The position numbers and the translations under genes were made by a program. DNA of 11,014 nucleotides from NCBI GenBank assembly GCA_030613915.1, contig JAUWKY010000031.1:1-11014 (forward strand), read 5' to 3'. Positions 1 to 6,375 of the stretch are shown piece after piece (the stretch's first letter is position 1; every line of letters begins with the position of its first letter). This DNA comes from Syntrophobacterales bacterium (lineage in GTDB: Bacteria > Desulfobacterota > Syntrophobacteria > BM002). The notes under the pieces are model-generated. The model searched no databases and was not told where the DNA came from. It saw nothing but the letters and a program-made list of their open reading frames with translations.

Positions 1-43
1 AGCAGCCAAGCGCAAAGCGTAAGGGCCAGCAGGCAGAGGGTAG

Positions 44-99
44 ATTGCAGATTGCAGATTTCGGATTGTAGATTTTAGAGTGCGGATTGCAGATTGGGA
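44..99. repeat. Heptameric tandem array, consensus ATTNNNG
   Basis: Eight consecutive 7-bp units are visible: attgcag, attgcag, atttcgg, attgtag, attttag, agtgcgg, attgcag, attggga. The first three bases and the final G are mostly kept while the middle varies. The rest of 1-190 holds no credible gene; positions 100-160 look like a more decayed continuation. The same family recurs at 9663-9711, and in reverse orientation at 9945-9979. The exact 15-mer attgtagattttaga at 65-79 is also found at 9663-9677. Function is unknown. Confidence 0.85.
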
Positions 100-228
100 A
101 GTGCGGAACTGTGACTTCGGATTTCCATTGCGAGTTTATGACTGCGACTCAGGGATAAAGACCGCAAACGCTCCTTGATGAAGATGAAAAATGATACATG
201 GAAGATGCGAATTGAGAAATAATATCTC

Positions 229-256
229 GCTATGCGCTATGCGCTATGCGCTATGC
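229..256. repeat. Four perfect tandem copies of the heptamer gctatgc
   Basis: Copies lie at 229-235, 236-242, 243-249 and 250-256 and are identical. They overlap the 5' end of the first TPR gene and supply its most likely ATG (239). Each unit contains an ATG, but because 7 is not a multiple of 3 only the one at 239 is in the TPR frame. A change in copy number would therefore alter which ATG is in frame. A single related copy occurs at 10031-10037, upstream of the lipoprotein gene. Confidence 0.85.
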
Positions 257-820
257 TGCCTTTTTGCCATCCTGATTTTGCTGAGTTCCTTCGTTGCGGG
301 GCCGTTATTGGCGAGGGGCGCTGAACGGTCCGCAACAGAAGGTATCGAGCGTTACAAGAAGCTGGTGAAGCTGCATCCCCACAAAGCTACCTACCGGAAT
401 GCGCTGGGCTACTATTACCTCAAAGCAGGGAATTTGCAAGAGGCGGAGATTCGCTTTCTAACGGCCATCGAAATTGATAATTCCTACCCGACTCCCCATA
501 ACAACCTTGGTGTGGTTTATCTTAAGCAGGACCGCCCGGAACAGGCAGAAAAAGAGTTTCTCCAGGCCGTCAGCCTAAACCCACAGTACAGCAAAGCTCA
601 ATACAACTTGGCCGTGGCCCTTTTCCACCAAAAACGTTATGCGGACGCGGCCAAGGCCTACTTCAAGGCCCGCGATTTGGACAGAGAGTATGTGAACAGG
701 AGGGATAATAGCGAACATACGCGGAAGAAGTTGCAGTCGGCCCTGGAACAGGCAGCTGAAGATGAAGAATCCTCCAAAGAACTGAAGCGGATGCAAAAAT
801 GGTTGGCGCCAAACTATTAG
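239..820 (+). CDS. Exported tetratricopeptide-repeat (TPR) protein
   Basis: From the ATG at 239 the product is 193 residues. It begins with a hydrophobic signal sequence (MRYALCCLFAILILLSSF) ending near an A-R-G-A-E boundary. About three TPR units follow, recognisable by repeated patterns such as NALGYYYLKAGNLQEAE, NNLGVVYLKQDRPEQAE and YNLAVALFHQKRYADAA, and then a charged helical tail. TPR domains mediate protein-protein contacts, and the signal sequence points to the periplasm or inner-membrane face. An in-frame ATG at 191 would add 16 residues. I prefer 239 because it gives a normal signal peptide, although neither start has a good Shine-Dalgarno sequence. The 3' end overlaps the next TPR gene by 22 nt, suggesting translational coupling and a shared complex. 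The partner is not identifiable. Confidence 0.85.
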   Translation: MRYALCCLFAILILLSSFVAGPLLARGAERSATEGIERYKKLVKLHPHKATYRNALGYYYLKAGNLQEAEIRFLTAIEIDNSYPTPHNNLGVVYLKQDRPEQAEKEFLQAVSLNPQYSKAQYNLAVALFHQKRYADAAKAYFKARDLDREYVNRRDNSEHTRKKLQSALEQAAEDEESSKELKRMQKWLAPNY

Positions 821-1731
821 GCCGGTTCGGCTGGTGTTGGATTTTGTTACTATATCTGTCGGTTATGGCCCAGCCAGTTGCGGCGGCAGAACGGGCGGAC
901 CTTTTGTGGGATTTTGCCGATCACCTCTATCAGGAGCAAGACTTCTACAGGGCCCTGAGTGAGTACCAGCGTTTTCTCTTTTTGTTTCCGACTGACCCTC
1001 GTGTCCCGGAGGCTGAACTCCAAATTGGCCGTTGCTATCGGCGGGAGGGAAAGTCCCAGAAGGCTTTTAGTCACCTAATCAGGCTCCACAATCGCCGAGC
1101 CGAGGAACCTGCTGGGCGCCAAGCTCTGTTGGAGATGGTAGCGATCCGCGAGGAACAGGGACGTTATCCGGAGGCCATTTACTGGGCTAAACAATTTGTT
1201 GAGCGGTACCCTGACTATGCAGAAATTGATGCCGTATACATGCGCTTGGCGTGGCTTCAGATCGACAGCGGTAAATATGAGAAAGCAATTGCCACTCTGG
1301 AGCTGCTCCAGCCAGAAAGCACGCATTATGCCCGGGCAATATCTCTGCGCCAAGCGTTGGAGCAGAGACCTGAAAAAGGAAAGAAGTCCCCTGCCGTGGC
1401 AGGAACGTTGTCCGCGGTGTTGCCAGGTTCAGGGCATCTTTACGTCGGTCGGCCAGGCCAGGCCGCTTCATCATTTCTGCTTAACGCTCTCTTTATCGCC
1501 GGAGCAGTAATAGCTTTTCAAAACGATAGTCCGGTTCTCGGCGGGATTCTCGTCTTTTTCGAGTTGGGGTGGTACCAAGGGGGTATCCGCAGTGCGGTTA
1601 AAGCGGCACGTGAGGAGAATCAGAAGCAGGAAAGAAAATATCGCAGGGAGCTCGAGCAAAAGTATCGGCTTTCTTTTGGGTTGGAGCCTGGAAAAGATCG
1701 GATGGCACTTTCGGTGCGCTTGAGCTTCTAA
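799..1731 (+). CDS. TPR protein with C-terminal LPGSG membrane domain
   Basis: The product has 310 residues. A signal peptide spans residues 1 to about 30 (hydrophobic core around 12-25, cleavage likely at VAAA/ERA). TPR-like helices fill residues 31-190, for example DFYRALSEYQRFLFLFP and GRYPEAIYWAKQFVERYP. After a KGKK linker comes a C-terminal domain with an LPGSGHLYVGR motif (residues 208-218) and two hydrophobic helices (about 222-240 and 243-259), then a charged tail. The LPGSG/LPGAGQ-like motif followed by two membrane helices is a recurring arrangement in proteobacterial TPR membrane proteins; its biochemical role is not established to my knowledge. The ATG at 799 lies inside the upstream gene with only a weak SD (aagcgga), so translation is probably coupled. 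A shared role with the upstream TPR protein in envelope assembly is inference. Confidence 0.85.
   Translation: MVGAKLLGRFGWCWILLLYLSVMAQPVAAAERADLLWDFADHLYQEQDFYRALSEYQRFLFLFPTDPRVPEAELQIGRCYRREGKSQKAFSHLIRLHNRRAEEPAGRQALLEMVAIREEQGRYPEAIYWAKQFVERYPDYAEIDAVYMRLAWLQIDSGKYEKAIATLELLQPESTHYARAISLRQALEQRPEKGKKSPAVAGTLSAVLPGSGHLYVGRPGQAASSFLLNALFIAGAVIAFQNDSPVLGGILVFFELGWYQGGIRSAVKAAREENQKQERKYRRELEQKYRLSFGLEPGKDRMALSVRLSF
1703..1717 (+). promoter_or_regulatory. Possible sigma-54 promoter inside the upstream gene's 3' end
   Basis: TGGCACTTTCGGTGC has the GG (1704-1705) and GC (1716-1717) at the 10-bp separation required for a -24/-12 promoter, with a perfect TGGCAC -24 block. The -12 block is GTGC rather than TTGC. 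It lies about 90 bp upstream of the histidine-kinase ATG, so it could give autoregulation of the two-component operon. Being inside coding sequence, it may be a chance match. Confidence 0.3.
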
Positions 1732-1772
1732 CCCAATCAGAAGTGGTACGGGTTGTGTTATAGCAAATGTTG

Positions 1773-1778
1773 TATAAT
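1773..1778 (+). promoter_or_regulatory. Candidate -10 box (TATAAT) for the two-component operon
   Basis: A perfect TATAAT lies 27 bp before the kinase ATG at 1805, in the 73-bp gap after the TPR gene. No good -35 is present at 16-18 bp; the nearest are poor matches such as ggttgt at 1751. The promoter is plausible but incomplete, and could be weak or need an activator. Confidence 0.4.
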
Positions 1779-1804
1779 GTGGGAAAAGGCAAGGGTCAAA
1801 TTTC

Positions 1805-3268
1805 ATGAAGATGAGGGCTGAAGCAAGAGAAAGTATCAAACCCTTTCGGTTGGTGAAGTATTTCACTCTGACCAGCCTTGTGGTGATTCTCATTCCCACC
1901 CTGATGCTGTCCATATTCATCTCACAGCGGGCCAAGAACGAACTCTTCAGACAAAGTGAACAGTATGCCCTCTTGGTTGCCATCAATTTGAACCATCAGG
2001 TCTTCAGCCAGTTCGTCCTGCCGACGGTGCTGAAGTTTGGTCGGATTATGCTCGACAGTCCTCAACAATATGAACGTATGGACAAGGTGGTTCGCAACAC
2101 CATTCACGGATTCAAGGTGGACAGGGTTGACGTCTATAATCTCAAAGGGGTGATCAGCTATAGCACGGATCGTTCCCTAGTGGGGCTTTCCGGGCTTGGC
2201 GGCAGAGATTTCAACTTGGCACGTGAAGGGAAATCTTCCTCGCGGCTCGTTTCACGGGGGGGCTTTCTCGGTTTTGAGCTTGGAGGGGTGGCAAAGCAGA
2301 GACAGCTCATAACCTATATCCCCCTGCGGATGGAGCGCCACCTCTTAAGAGAGCAGGACCGTATCCTTGGGGTGTTCGAGATTACCCAGGATATTTCTGA
2401 GGACTATGCGGCCATTACCCGCTTTCAGAATAACATTATTTTGAGCCAGTTGGTGGTAATGAGCCTTCTCTTTTTCGTATTACGTTTAATTGTGAAGAGG
2501 GCAGAGGGCATCATCGCCAAAAGAAGTGAGGAGCGCAGGCGCTTGGAGGCGCAGCTTAATCAAGCTGAGAGATTGGCCGCCTTGGGAGAGATGGTTGCCG
2601 GCGTCAGCCATGAGATCAGGAATCCACTGGGGATCATCGGCTCCACCGCCCAGCTTCTGCATCAGAAACTTGAGGAAGGTGATCAAAAGAAGCAGCTCGG
2701 CAAAATCATCATGGAGGAGACGACCCGTTTGAACTCAATTGTTACGGAATTTTTGGATTTTGCTCGTCCAACCACGCCACATTTGTCAGAGTGCCAGGTG
2801 GATAAAGTGCTGGAGAAAAATCTTGAGTTTCTGGAGGTTGAACTCAAAAGGCGAGATATTACCGTTGAAAAGTTTTTTGCTGAGAATGGCACCCCGGTTT
2901 ACGCAGATGCCGACTTGCTCTATCGCGCCTTTTTGAACATTTTCGTAAATGCCATGGAAGCTTTGGATGATGGGGGGGCGATTAAGGTAGTAACGCGTTA
3001 CCAAGACTCCCAGGAGGATAGCCTCGAGGTGGTCATCTCCGATACGGGTGCTGGAATTTCCAAAGAAACGATAGCAAAGATATTTGATCCCTTTTTTACT
3101 ACCCGCGAAACGGGTACCGGGCTGGGACTTCCCATAGTCCGGAACATAATTGAAAGCCATGGTGGTACAGTTCAGATTGAAAGTCCACCAAGGACAGAAC
3201 GAGCGCAGGTGGAAGACAAGGGGACAGCTATTATCATTTCCCTGCCCGTGAACCCGGTTGTGAGCTAA
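1805..3268 (+). CDS. Membrane-bound sensor histidine kinase, NtrB-like
   Basis: The product is 487 residues. TM1 covers about residues 20-40, an extracytoplasmic region about 41-209, and TM2 about 211-229. The sensor part has a Cache-like pattern (DRVDVYNLKGVISYS, then LITYIPLR and ILGVFEIT); that assignment is inference. A short coiled linker leads to the HisKA domain with phosphoacceptor His269 in GVSHEIRNPLG. The ATPase domain shows an N box (Asn382 in FVNAMEALDDGG), a G1 box (DTGAGIS, Asp413), an F box (FDPFFTT) and a G2 box (GTGLGL, 437-442), so the enzyme looks active. No HAMP or cytoplasmic PAS domain is evident. It should autophosphorylate and pass phosphate to the regulator encoded next. 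The start at 1805 has a weak SD; the second in-frame ATG at 1811 is an alternative. Confidence 0.93.
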   Translation: MKMRAEARESIKPFRLVKYFTLTSLVVILIPTLMLSIFISQRAKNELFRQSEQYALLVAINLNHQVFSQFVLPTVLKFGRIMLDSPQQYERMDKVVRNTIHGFKVDRVDVYNLKGVISYSTDRSLVGLSGLGGRDFNLAREGKSSSRLVSRGGFLGFELGGVAKQRQLITYIPLRMERHLLREQDRILGVFEITQDISEDYAAITRFQNNIILSQLVVMSLLFFVLRLIVKRAEGIIAKRSEERRRLEAQLNQAERLAALGEMVAGVSHEIRNPLGIIGSTAQLLHQKLEEGDQKKQLGKIIMEETTRLNSIVTEFLDFARPTTPHLSECQVDKVLEKNLEFLEVELKRRDITVEKFFAENGTPVYADADLLYRAFLNIFVNAMEALDDGGAIKVVTRYQDSQEDSLEVVISDTGAGISKETIAKIFDPFFTTRETGTGLGLPIVRNIIESHGGTVQIESPPRTERAQVEDKGTAIIISLPVNPVVS

Positions 3269-3352
3269 AGGCATTACAAGCTAGGCAGCCCCGCGACAAG
3301 CTCCCCGCTCCTACGAGCGGGACAGGCAGGCAAGCGGGCAGAAAGACTTTTC

Positions 3353-3380
3353 GTTATAGGTTATACGTTATTAGTTATTA
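3353..3380. repeat. Heptameric tandem array GTTATNN
   Basis: Four contiguous 7-bp units: gttatag, gttatac, gttatta, gttatta. The unit differs in sequence from the ATTNNNG family, but the period is the same. It is partly complementary to the array at 3443-3463. Confidence 0.8.
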
Positions 3381-3442
3381 GGAAGAAACACGAATGGTAT
3401 CTTGTAGTGAACGAGAAGATTACCGTCTGGCCAAGAACACCG

Positions 3443-3463
3443 AATAACGGATAACGGGTAACG
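3443..3463. repeat. Heptameric tandem array NNTAACG
   Basis: Three contiguous 7-bp units: aataacg, gataacg, ggtaacg. In reverse complement the unit reads CGTTANN, so it is an inverted relative of the 3353-3380 array. It ends about 30 bp before the response-regulator ATG. Confidence 0.7.
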
Positions 3464-3494
3464 AATCAATTGATTGCCACAGCAGAAGAGAATC

Positions 3495-4940
3495 ATGGAA
3501 ACCATTCTTATCGTAGATGATGAGAAGAACTACCTCCTGGTCCTAGAGGCTCTCCTTGTGGATGCCGGATACGAAGTGATTACCTCCGACAGCACCACTG
3601 AGGCGCTCAAAATTACCATGAGCCATGACCTGGATCTGGTGATAACCGACATGAGAATGCCTGGTCCGGATGGGATGGAATTTCTCGCCCAATTACGGGG
3701 TCGACAACCCGACCCGCCGGTAATTATGATGACAGCATACGCCACAGTGGAAAAGGCTGTGGAGGCTATGAAGCGGGGCGCTTTCGATTACATCACCAAG
3801 CCTTTTAAGAACGAAGAGCTGATACTTACCATTCGAAAAGCCATAGAGATGCACCGGCTCAAGCAGGAGAATCGGTTGCTCAGCCGGGAACTGCAGGAGC
3901 GCTTCCAGTTCGGTAACATTGTAGGTAAAAGCAAAATCATGCGCCAGGTCTATGAGATTATAGAAAAGGTGGCCCAAACTCGAGCCTCAGTGTTGATAAC
4001 TGGAGAGTCGGGCACAGGCAAAGAACTCGTTGCCAGAGCAATTCACTTCAACAGTCCTAGGCGCGATAAGCCATTTATTTCGGTGAACTGTTCGGCGCTG
4101 TCGGAAACGTTGCTGGAGAGCGAGCTCTTCGGTCATGAGCGGGGGGCATTTACCGGTGCTGTCACGCAACGGAAAGGGCGGTTTGAGTTAGCACACGGCG
4201 GAACTCTGTTTCTAGATGAAGTGGGCGATATGTCTCCTGCTCTGCAGGTAAAATTGCTTAGGGTCTTGCAAGAGATGAAATTTGAGCGAGTGGGCGGCAC
4301 CAAGACCTTGCAGGTGGATGCCAGACTGGTTACCGCCTCCAACCGGGAGCTCGACCGGGAGGTGGAGCTGGGACGTTTTAGAGAGGACCTTTATTATCGT
4401 CTCAAAGTTGTCCACATTAAGGTGCCACCACTGAGAGAACGGAGAGATGATATACCACTTCTGGTTCACCACTTTTTGGAAAAGGCCGCCGAAGCAAATA
4501 GGATTCCAGTCAAAAGAGTAAGTCATGAAGCACTTAAGTACCTGTACCAGTATGACTGGACAGGGAACGTACGAGAGCTGGAAAACGTTATCGAACGTGC
4601 GGTAATTTTCTGCGACGGTGACGATGTCCGCCCCCAGGATTTACCCGAGGAGCTGTTCCAGCAGCGACTGCCGGGCATCACCAAAGAAACCTCGGGTCAA
4701 ACCCAAACTACCTCGGACCTGGCAGGAGATGGTGAGTTACTGCCCTATTTAGGACTCAATCAACGGCAGGTCAAGGCAATAAATTTCATCAAGAAAAACA
4801 GCTATATAACCAACGATTATTACATCCAAATAAACCACATCTCTGATCGTCATGCCCGTCGCGATCTCAGGCAAATGGTGGATTTGGATATTGTTGTACG
4901 TGTCGGCAAAGGAAGGAGTACTCGATATGTGCTCAAATAG
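3495..4940 (+). CDS. Sigma-54-activating response regulator with unusual winged-helix tail
   Basis: From the ATG at 3495 the product is 481 residues. A TTG at 3474 would add seven, but the ATG fits the usual METILIVDDE receiver start. The receiver domain (about 1-120) has acidic Asp8/Asp9, phosphoacceptor Asp52, Thr80 and Lys102. The AAA+ sigma-54 interaction domain (about 140-370) has Walker A GESGTGKE (170-177), GAFTGA (217-222) and Walker B GGTLFLDE (235-242), plus ASNRELDREV and FREDLYYRL. All parts needed to remodel sigma-54 polymerase look intact. The C-terminus (about 421-481; LNQRQVKAINFIKKNSYITN, ending RVGKGRSTRYVLK) is not the usual Fis-type helix-turn-helix. It resembles the winged helix at the C-terminus of RecG-like/AlbA-type ATP-binding proteins; that likeness is from memory. 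The upstream kinase is the likely partner, and the downstream repeats and sigma-54 promoter the likely target. Confidence 0.93.
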   Translation: METILIVDDEKNYLLVLEALLVDAGYEVITSDSTTEALKITMSHDLDLVITDMRMPGPDGMEFLAQLRGRQPDPPVIMMTAYATVEKAVEAMKRGAFDYITKPFKNEELILTIRKAIEMHRLKQENRLLSRELQERFQFGNIVGKSKIMRQVYEIIEKVAQTRASVLITGESGTGKELVARAIHFNSPRRDKPFISVNCSALSETLLESELFGHERGAFTGAVTQRKGRFELAHGGTLFLDEVGDMSPALQVKLLRVLQEMKFERVGGTKTLQVDARLVTASNRELDREVELGRFREDLYYRLKVVHIKVPPLRERRDDIPLLVHHFLEKAAEANRIPVKRVSHEALKYLYQYDWTGNVRELENVIERAVIFCDGDDVRPQDLPEELFQQRLPGITKETSGQTQTTSDLAGDGELLPYLGLNQRQVKAINFIKKNSYITNDYYIQINHISDRHARRDLRQMVDLDIVVRVGKGRSTRYVLK

Positions 4941-4972
4941 TCCGGATTATGTCCGGATTATGTCCGGATTTG
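4941..4972 (+). repeat. Three 11-bp direct repeats, candidate activator site
   Basis: The unit tccggattatg occurs at 4941-4951 and 4952-4962, with a third partial copy (tccggattt) from 4963. The array starts on the first base after the regulator's stop codon. An 11-bp period places the copies on about the same face of the helix. The distance to the sigma-54 promoter (-12 GC at 5073-5074) is 101-132 bp, within the usual enhancer range. Binding by the adjacent regulator is inference. It could instead be a simple local duplication. Confidence 0.7.
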
Positions 4973-5059
4973 ATCTTTTCGCCTAAGGCCATAAAAATAA
5001 TAATTCCGAAAATATTAGTTATTTCGAGGTGATAGAAATATTAGGCCAATACGTAGAAG

Positions 5060-5075
5060 TGGCAAGGAATTTGCT
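5060..5075 (+). promoter_or_regulatory. Sigma-54 (-24/-12) promoter
   Basis: TGGCAAGGAATTTGCT matches the sigma-54 consensus TGGCACG-N4-TTGCW at nearly every position, with GG at 5061-5062 and GC at 5073-5074 exactly 10 bp apart. Transcription should start about 12 bp downstream of the -12 element, near 5086. The 85 bp upstream are AT-rich (4989-5059), which could help bend DNA between enhancer and promoter. The promoter points away from the regulator gene and toward a short terminated unit. Confidence 0.75.
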
Positions 5076-5085
5076 ATGTTTAGTG

Positions 5086-5206
5086 AAACGAGTAAGGATG
5101 GTAAGGACAGCACGAAAATGAAGACCCTGCCTTCTTGACTCTTCAACTCTTTTTCTCCTTTCTTTTGACCGTCTGGATGTGGCCCCATCCAGGCGGTCAT
5201 TTTTTT
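5086..5206 (+). ncRNA. Putative sigma-54-dependent small RNA of about 120 nt
   Basis: The 5' end is inferred from the sigma-54 promoter and the 3' end from the intrinsic terminator, leaving about 120 nt. No credible ORF lies inside: the two ATGs (5098 and 5118) open only 7- and 6-codon frames. The 5' part has two gtaagga repeats (5092-5098, 5101-5107). The middle (about 5122-5166) is strikingly pyrimidine-rich and includes tctccttt, complementary to a Shine-Dalgarno sequence. The 3' end is the GC-rich terminator stem with a U tract, a normal sRNA tail. Known sigma-54 sRNAs (CrcZ, Qrr, GlmY/GlmZ) offer a functional parallel, but I see no sequence resemblance to them. It could alternatively be an untranslated leader reading into hrcA if the terminator is leaky. 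Confidence 0.5.
5167..5206 (+). terminator. Strong intrinsic terminator ending the putative sRNA
   Basis: A 13-bp stem pairs 5167-5179 (GACCGTCTGGATG) with 5186-5198 (CATCCAGGCGGTC), with one G-T pair and a 6-nt loop. A run of seven T follows from 5200. It separates the two-component/sRNA region from the hrcA promoter. Confidence 0.9.
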
Positions 5207-5263
5207 GCCCCCTGCGCTGGCAAAGTACTACCGGTATGTGCCCATATCGCTCCTATTTAAATC

Positions 5264-5292
5264 TTGACAAAGCTGGGAGCGATTGCTAATTT
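5264..5292 (+). promoter_or_regulatory. Vegetative (sigma-70-type) promoter of hrcA
   Basis: A perfect -35 TTGACA (5264-5269) is followed, after 17 bp, by TAATTT (5287-5292) preceded by TG (extended -10). The predicted start falls at about 5299, inside the CIRCE operator. This is the standard geometry for HrcA repression. Confidence 0.75.
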
Positions 5293-5294
5293 GC

Positions 5295-5321
5295 CTAGCA
5301 CTCGACAGAGGCGAGTGCTAA
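5295..5321 (+). promoter_or_regulatory. CIRCE operator (HrcA binding site)
   Basis: CTAGCACTC, a 9-bp spacer, then GAGTGCTAA. This differs from the consensus TTAGCACTC-N9-GAGTGCTAA at only the first base. It overlaps the predicted transcription start and lies 10 bp before the hrcA ATG, giving negative autoregulation. No second CIRCE is visible before grpE or dnaK. Confidence 0.95.
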
Positions 5322-5331
5322 AAAGGTAGCC

Positions 5332-6375
5332 ATGAAGGAACTAGTGAGAGGGGAAAGAAGTCGTCGGGTGCTGGAGGCGGTTATCCTCGAGTACATCAAG
5401 GGTGGGGTGCCCGTTGGTTCTCGAGCGATAGCAAAAAAGTACGGTCTAAGCGTCAGTCCAGCAACCATTCGGAATGTAATGGCAGACCTTGAGGAACTTG
5501 GCCTCCTCTATCAACCGCATACATCCGCTGGTAGGGTTCCCACCGAACTCGGGCTCCGAGTATATATTGATGCAATTCTAAAGATACAGCAGCTCAGTAT
5601 TGCTGATCGTGAACAAATCAGACGATCGTACCGGGGTGGTGTGTCCCGGGTGGAAGGATTGTTGCAGGAGACTTCCAAGGTCCTCTCGTCTTTCTCCAAG
5701 CAGGCTGGTGTGGTCCTAACACCTCGCCTCTCTCACACGGTGTTCAAGCGGATCGAGTTTGTTCGGCTGCGTACCAGTGTGGTTATGACCATTCTGGTTT
5801 CTCAGGCCGGCATTGTCCACAACACAGTTTTTGAAATAAAAGAAGACATTTCTCAGGAGGAATTGGACAAATATGGTCGTTATCTCAATGAGATGTTGCA
5901 GGATTTAGCCCTGCACCAGGTCAAGGCGCGGTTGCTGGAGGAGATGAAAAAGGAGAAGGTTCTCTTTGATCGCTTGCTTTCCAAGGCCTTGGAATTAAGT
6001 CAGAAGGCTTTGCAGGAGGACATAGAAAATAGCGAACTCTACATCGGTGGCAGGACCAATCTCTTGGACAACCCAGAATTTGCCGACGTGGAACAGATGA
6101 GGCGGATCTTCAATGCTTTCGAAGAGAAAAGCAAGATTATCGATCTTTTGGATAAGAGTATGTCAGCCGAAGGGGTCAACATTTTTATCGGCTCAGAAAG
6201 CGAACTGCTGGACATGGAGAGCGTAAGCTTTATTACTTCGCCCTATGCCAGCGGCGATGAGGTTCTTGGTACCCTCGGTGTAATTGGGCCCACGAGAATG
6301 GACTACTCGCGGATTATTCCTCTGGTGGATTACACTGCCAAGCTCCTGAGTAAGATGCTGGAGGACACCTTCTAG
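5332..6375 (+). CDS. hrcA: Heat-inducible transcription repressor HrcA
   Basis: The product has 347 residues, normal for the family. The N-terminal winged helix (about 1-100) carries the HrcA signatures PVGSRAIAKKYGLSVSPATI, MADLEELGLL and QPHTSAGRVPTELGLR. The remainder is the GAF-like dimerisation region, ending with a typical GVIGPTRMDYSRIIPLVDY motif. HrcA represses chaperone genes by binding CIRCE and is kept active by GroEL. The ATG at 5332 is preceded by aaagg, and its CIRCE lies just upstream, so the gene is autoregulated. The stop codon TAG (6373-6375) is formed by the first three bases of the inserted inverted-repeat element. Removing the element would restore TTC-TAA and leave the protein unchanged. 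Confidence 0.97.
   Translation: MKELVRGERSRRVLEAVILEYIKGGVPVGSRAIAKKYGLSVSPATIRNVMADLEELGLLYQPHTSAGRVPTELGLRVYIDAILKIQQLSIADREQIRRSYRGGVSRVEGLLQETSKVLSSFSKQAGVVLTPRLSHTVFKRIEFVRLRTSVVMTILVSQAGIVHNTVFEIKEDISQEELDKYGRYLNEMLQDLALHQVKARLLEEMKKEKVLFDRLLSKALELSQKALQEDIENSELYIGGRTNLLDNPEFADVEQMRRIFNAFEEKSKIIDLLDKSMSAEGVNIFIGSESELLDMESVSFITSPYASGDEVLGTLGVIGPTRMDYSRIIPLVDYTAKLLSKMLEDTF

Larger units (their letters stand above)
3269..3494. other. Structured kinase-regulator intergenic gap
   Basis: No ORF is supported in this 226-bp gap, which is long for a cognate kinase-regulator pair. It holds a 7-bp-stem hairpin at 3304-3321 (CCCGCTC/GAGCGGG, 4-nt loop) without a T tract, and two heptameric arrays in opposite orientation (3353-3380 and 3443-3463). 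Because the arrays are roughly complementary, the transcript could form a long imperfect stem. I see no convincing promoter. Confidence 0.6.

Noticed and set aside
44..99. CRISPR array
   Set aside because: The units are 7 bp, contiguous and degenerate with no spacers, and no cas gene is present.
184..222. 12-codon mini-ORF just before the first TPR gene
   Set aside because: It has no SD, is very short and lies in repeat-rich sequence. There is no support beyond the presence of an ATG and a stop.
1471..1986. 171-codon minus-strand frame opposite the TPR gene and kinase start
   Set aside because: It is antisense to two well-supported genes, spans their intergenic region, and has no domain or SD.
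5098..5138. Very short ORFs inside the putative sRNA (MVRTARK, MKTLPS)
   Set aside because: They are only 7 and 6 codons long; the second has AAGGA at loose spacing. This is insufficient to claim a peptide, though a leader peptide cannot be fully excluded.
5015..5200. 61-codon minus-strand frame over the sRNA region
   Set aside because: It starts inside the terminator stem, crosses the sigma-54 promoter in antisense, and has no SD or family resemblance.
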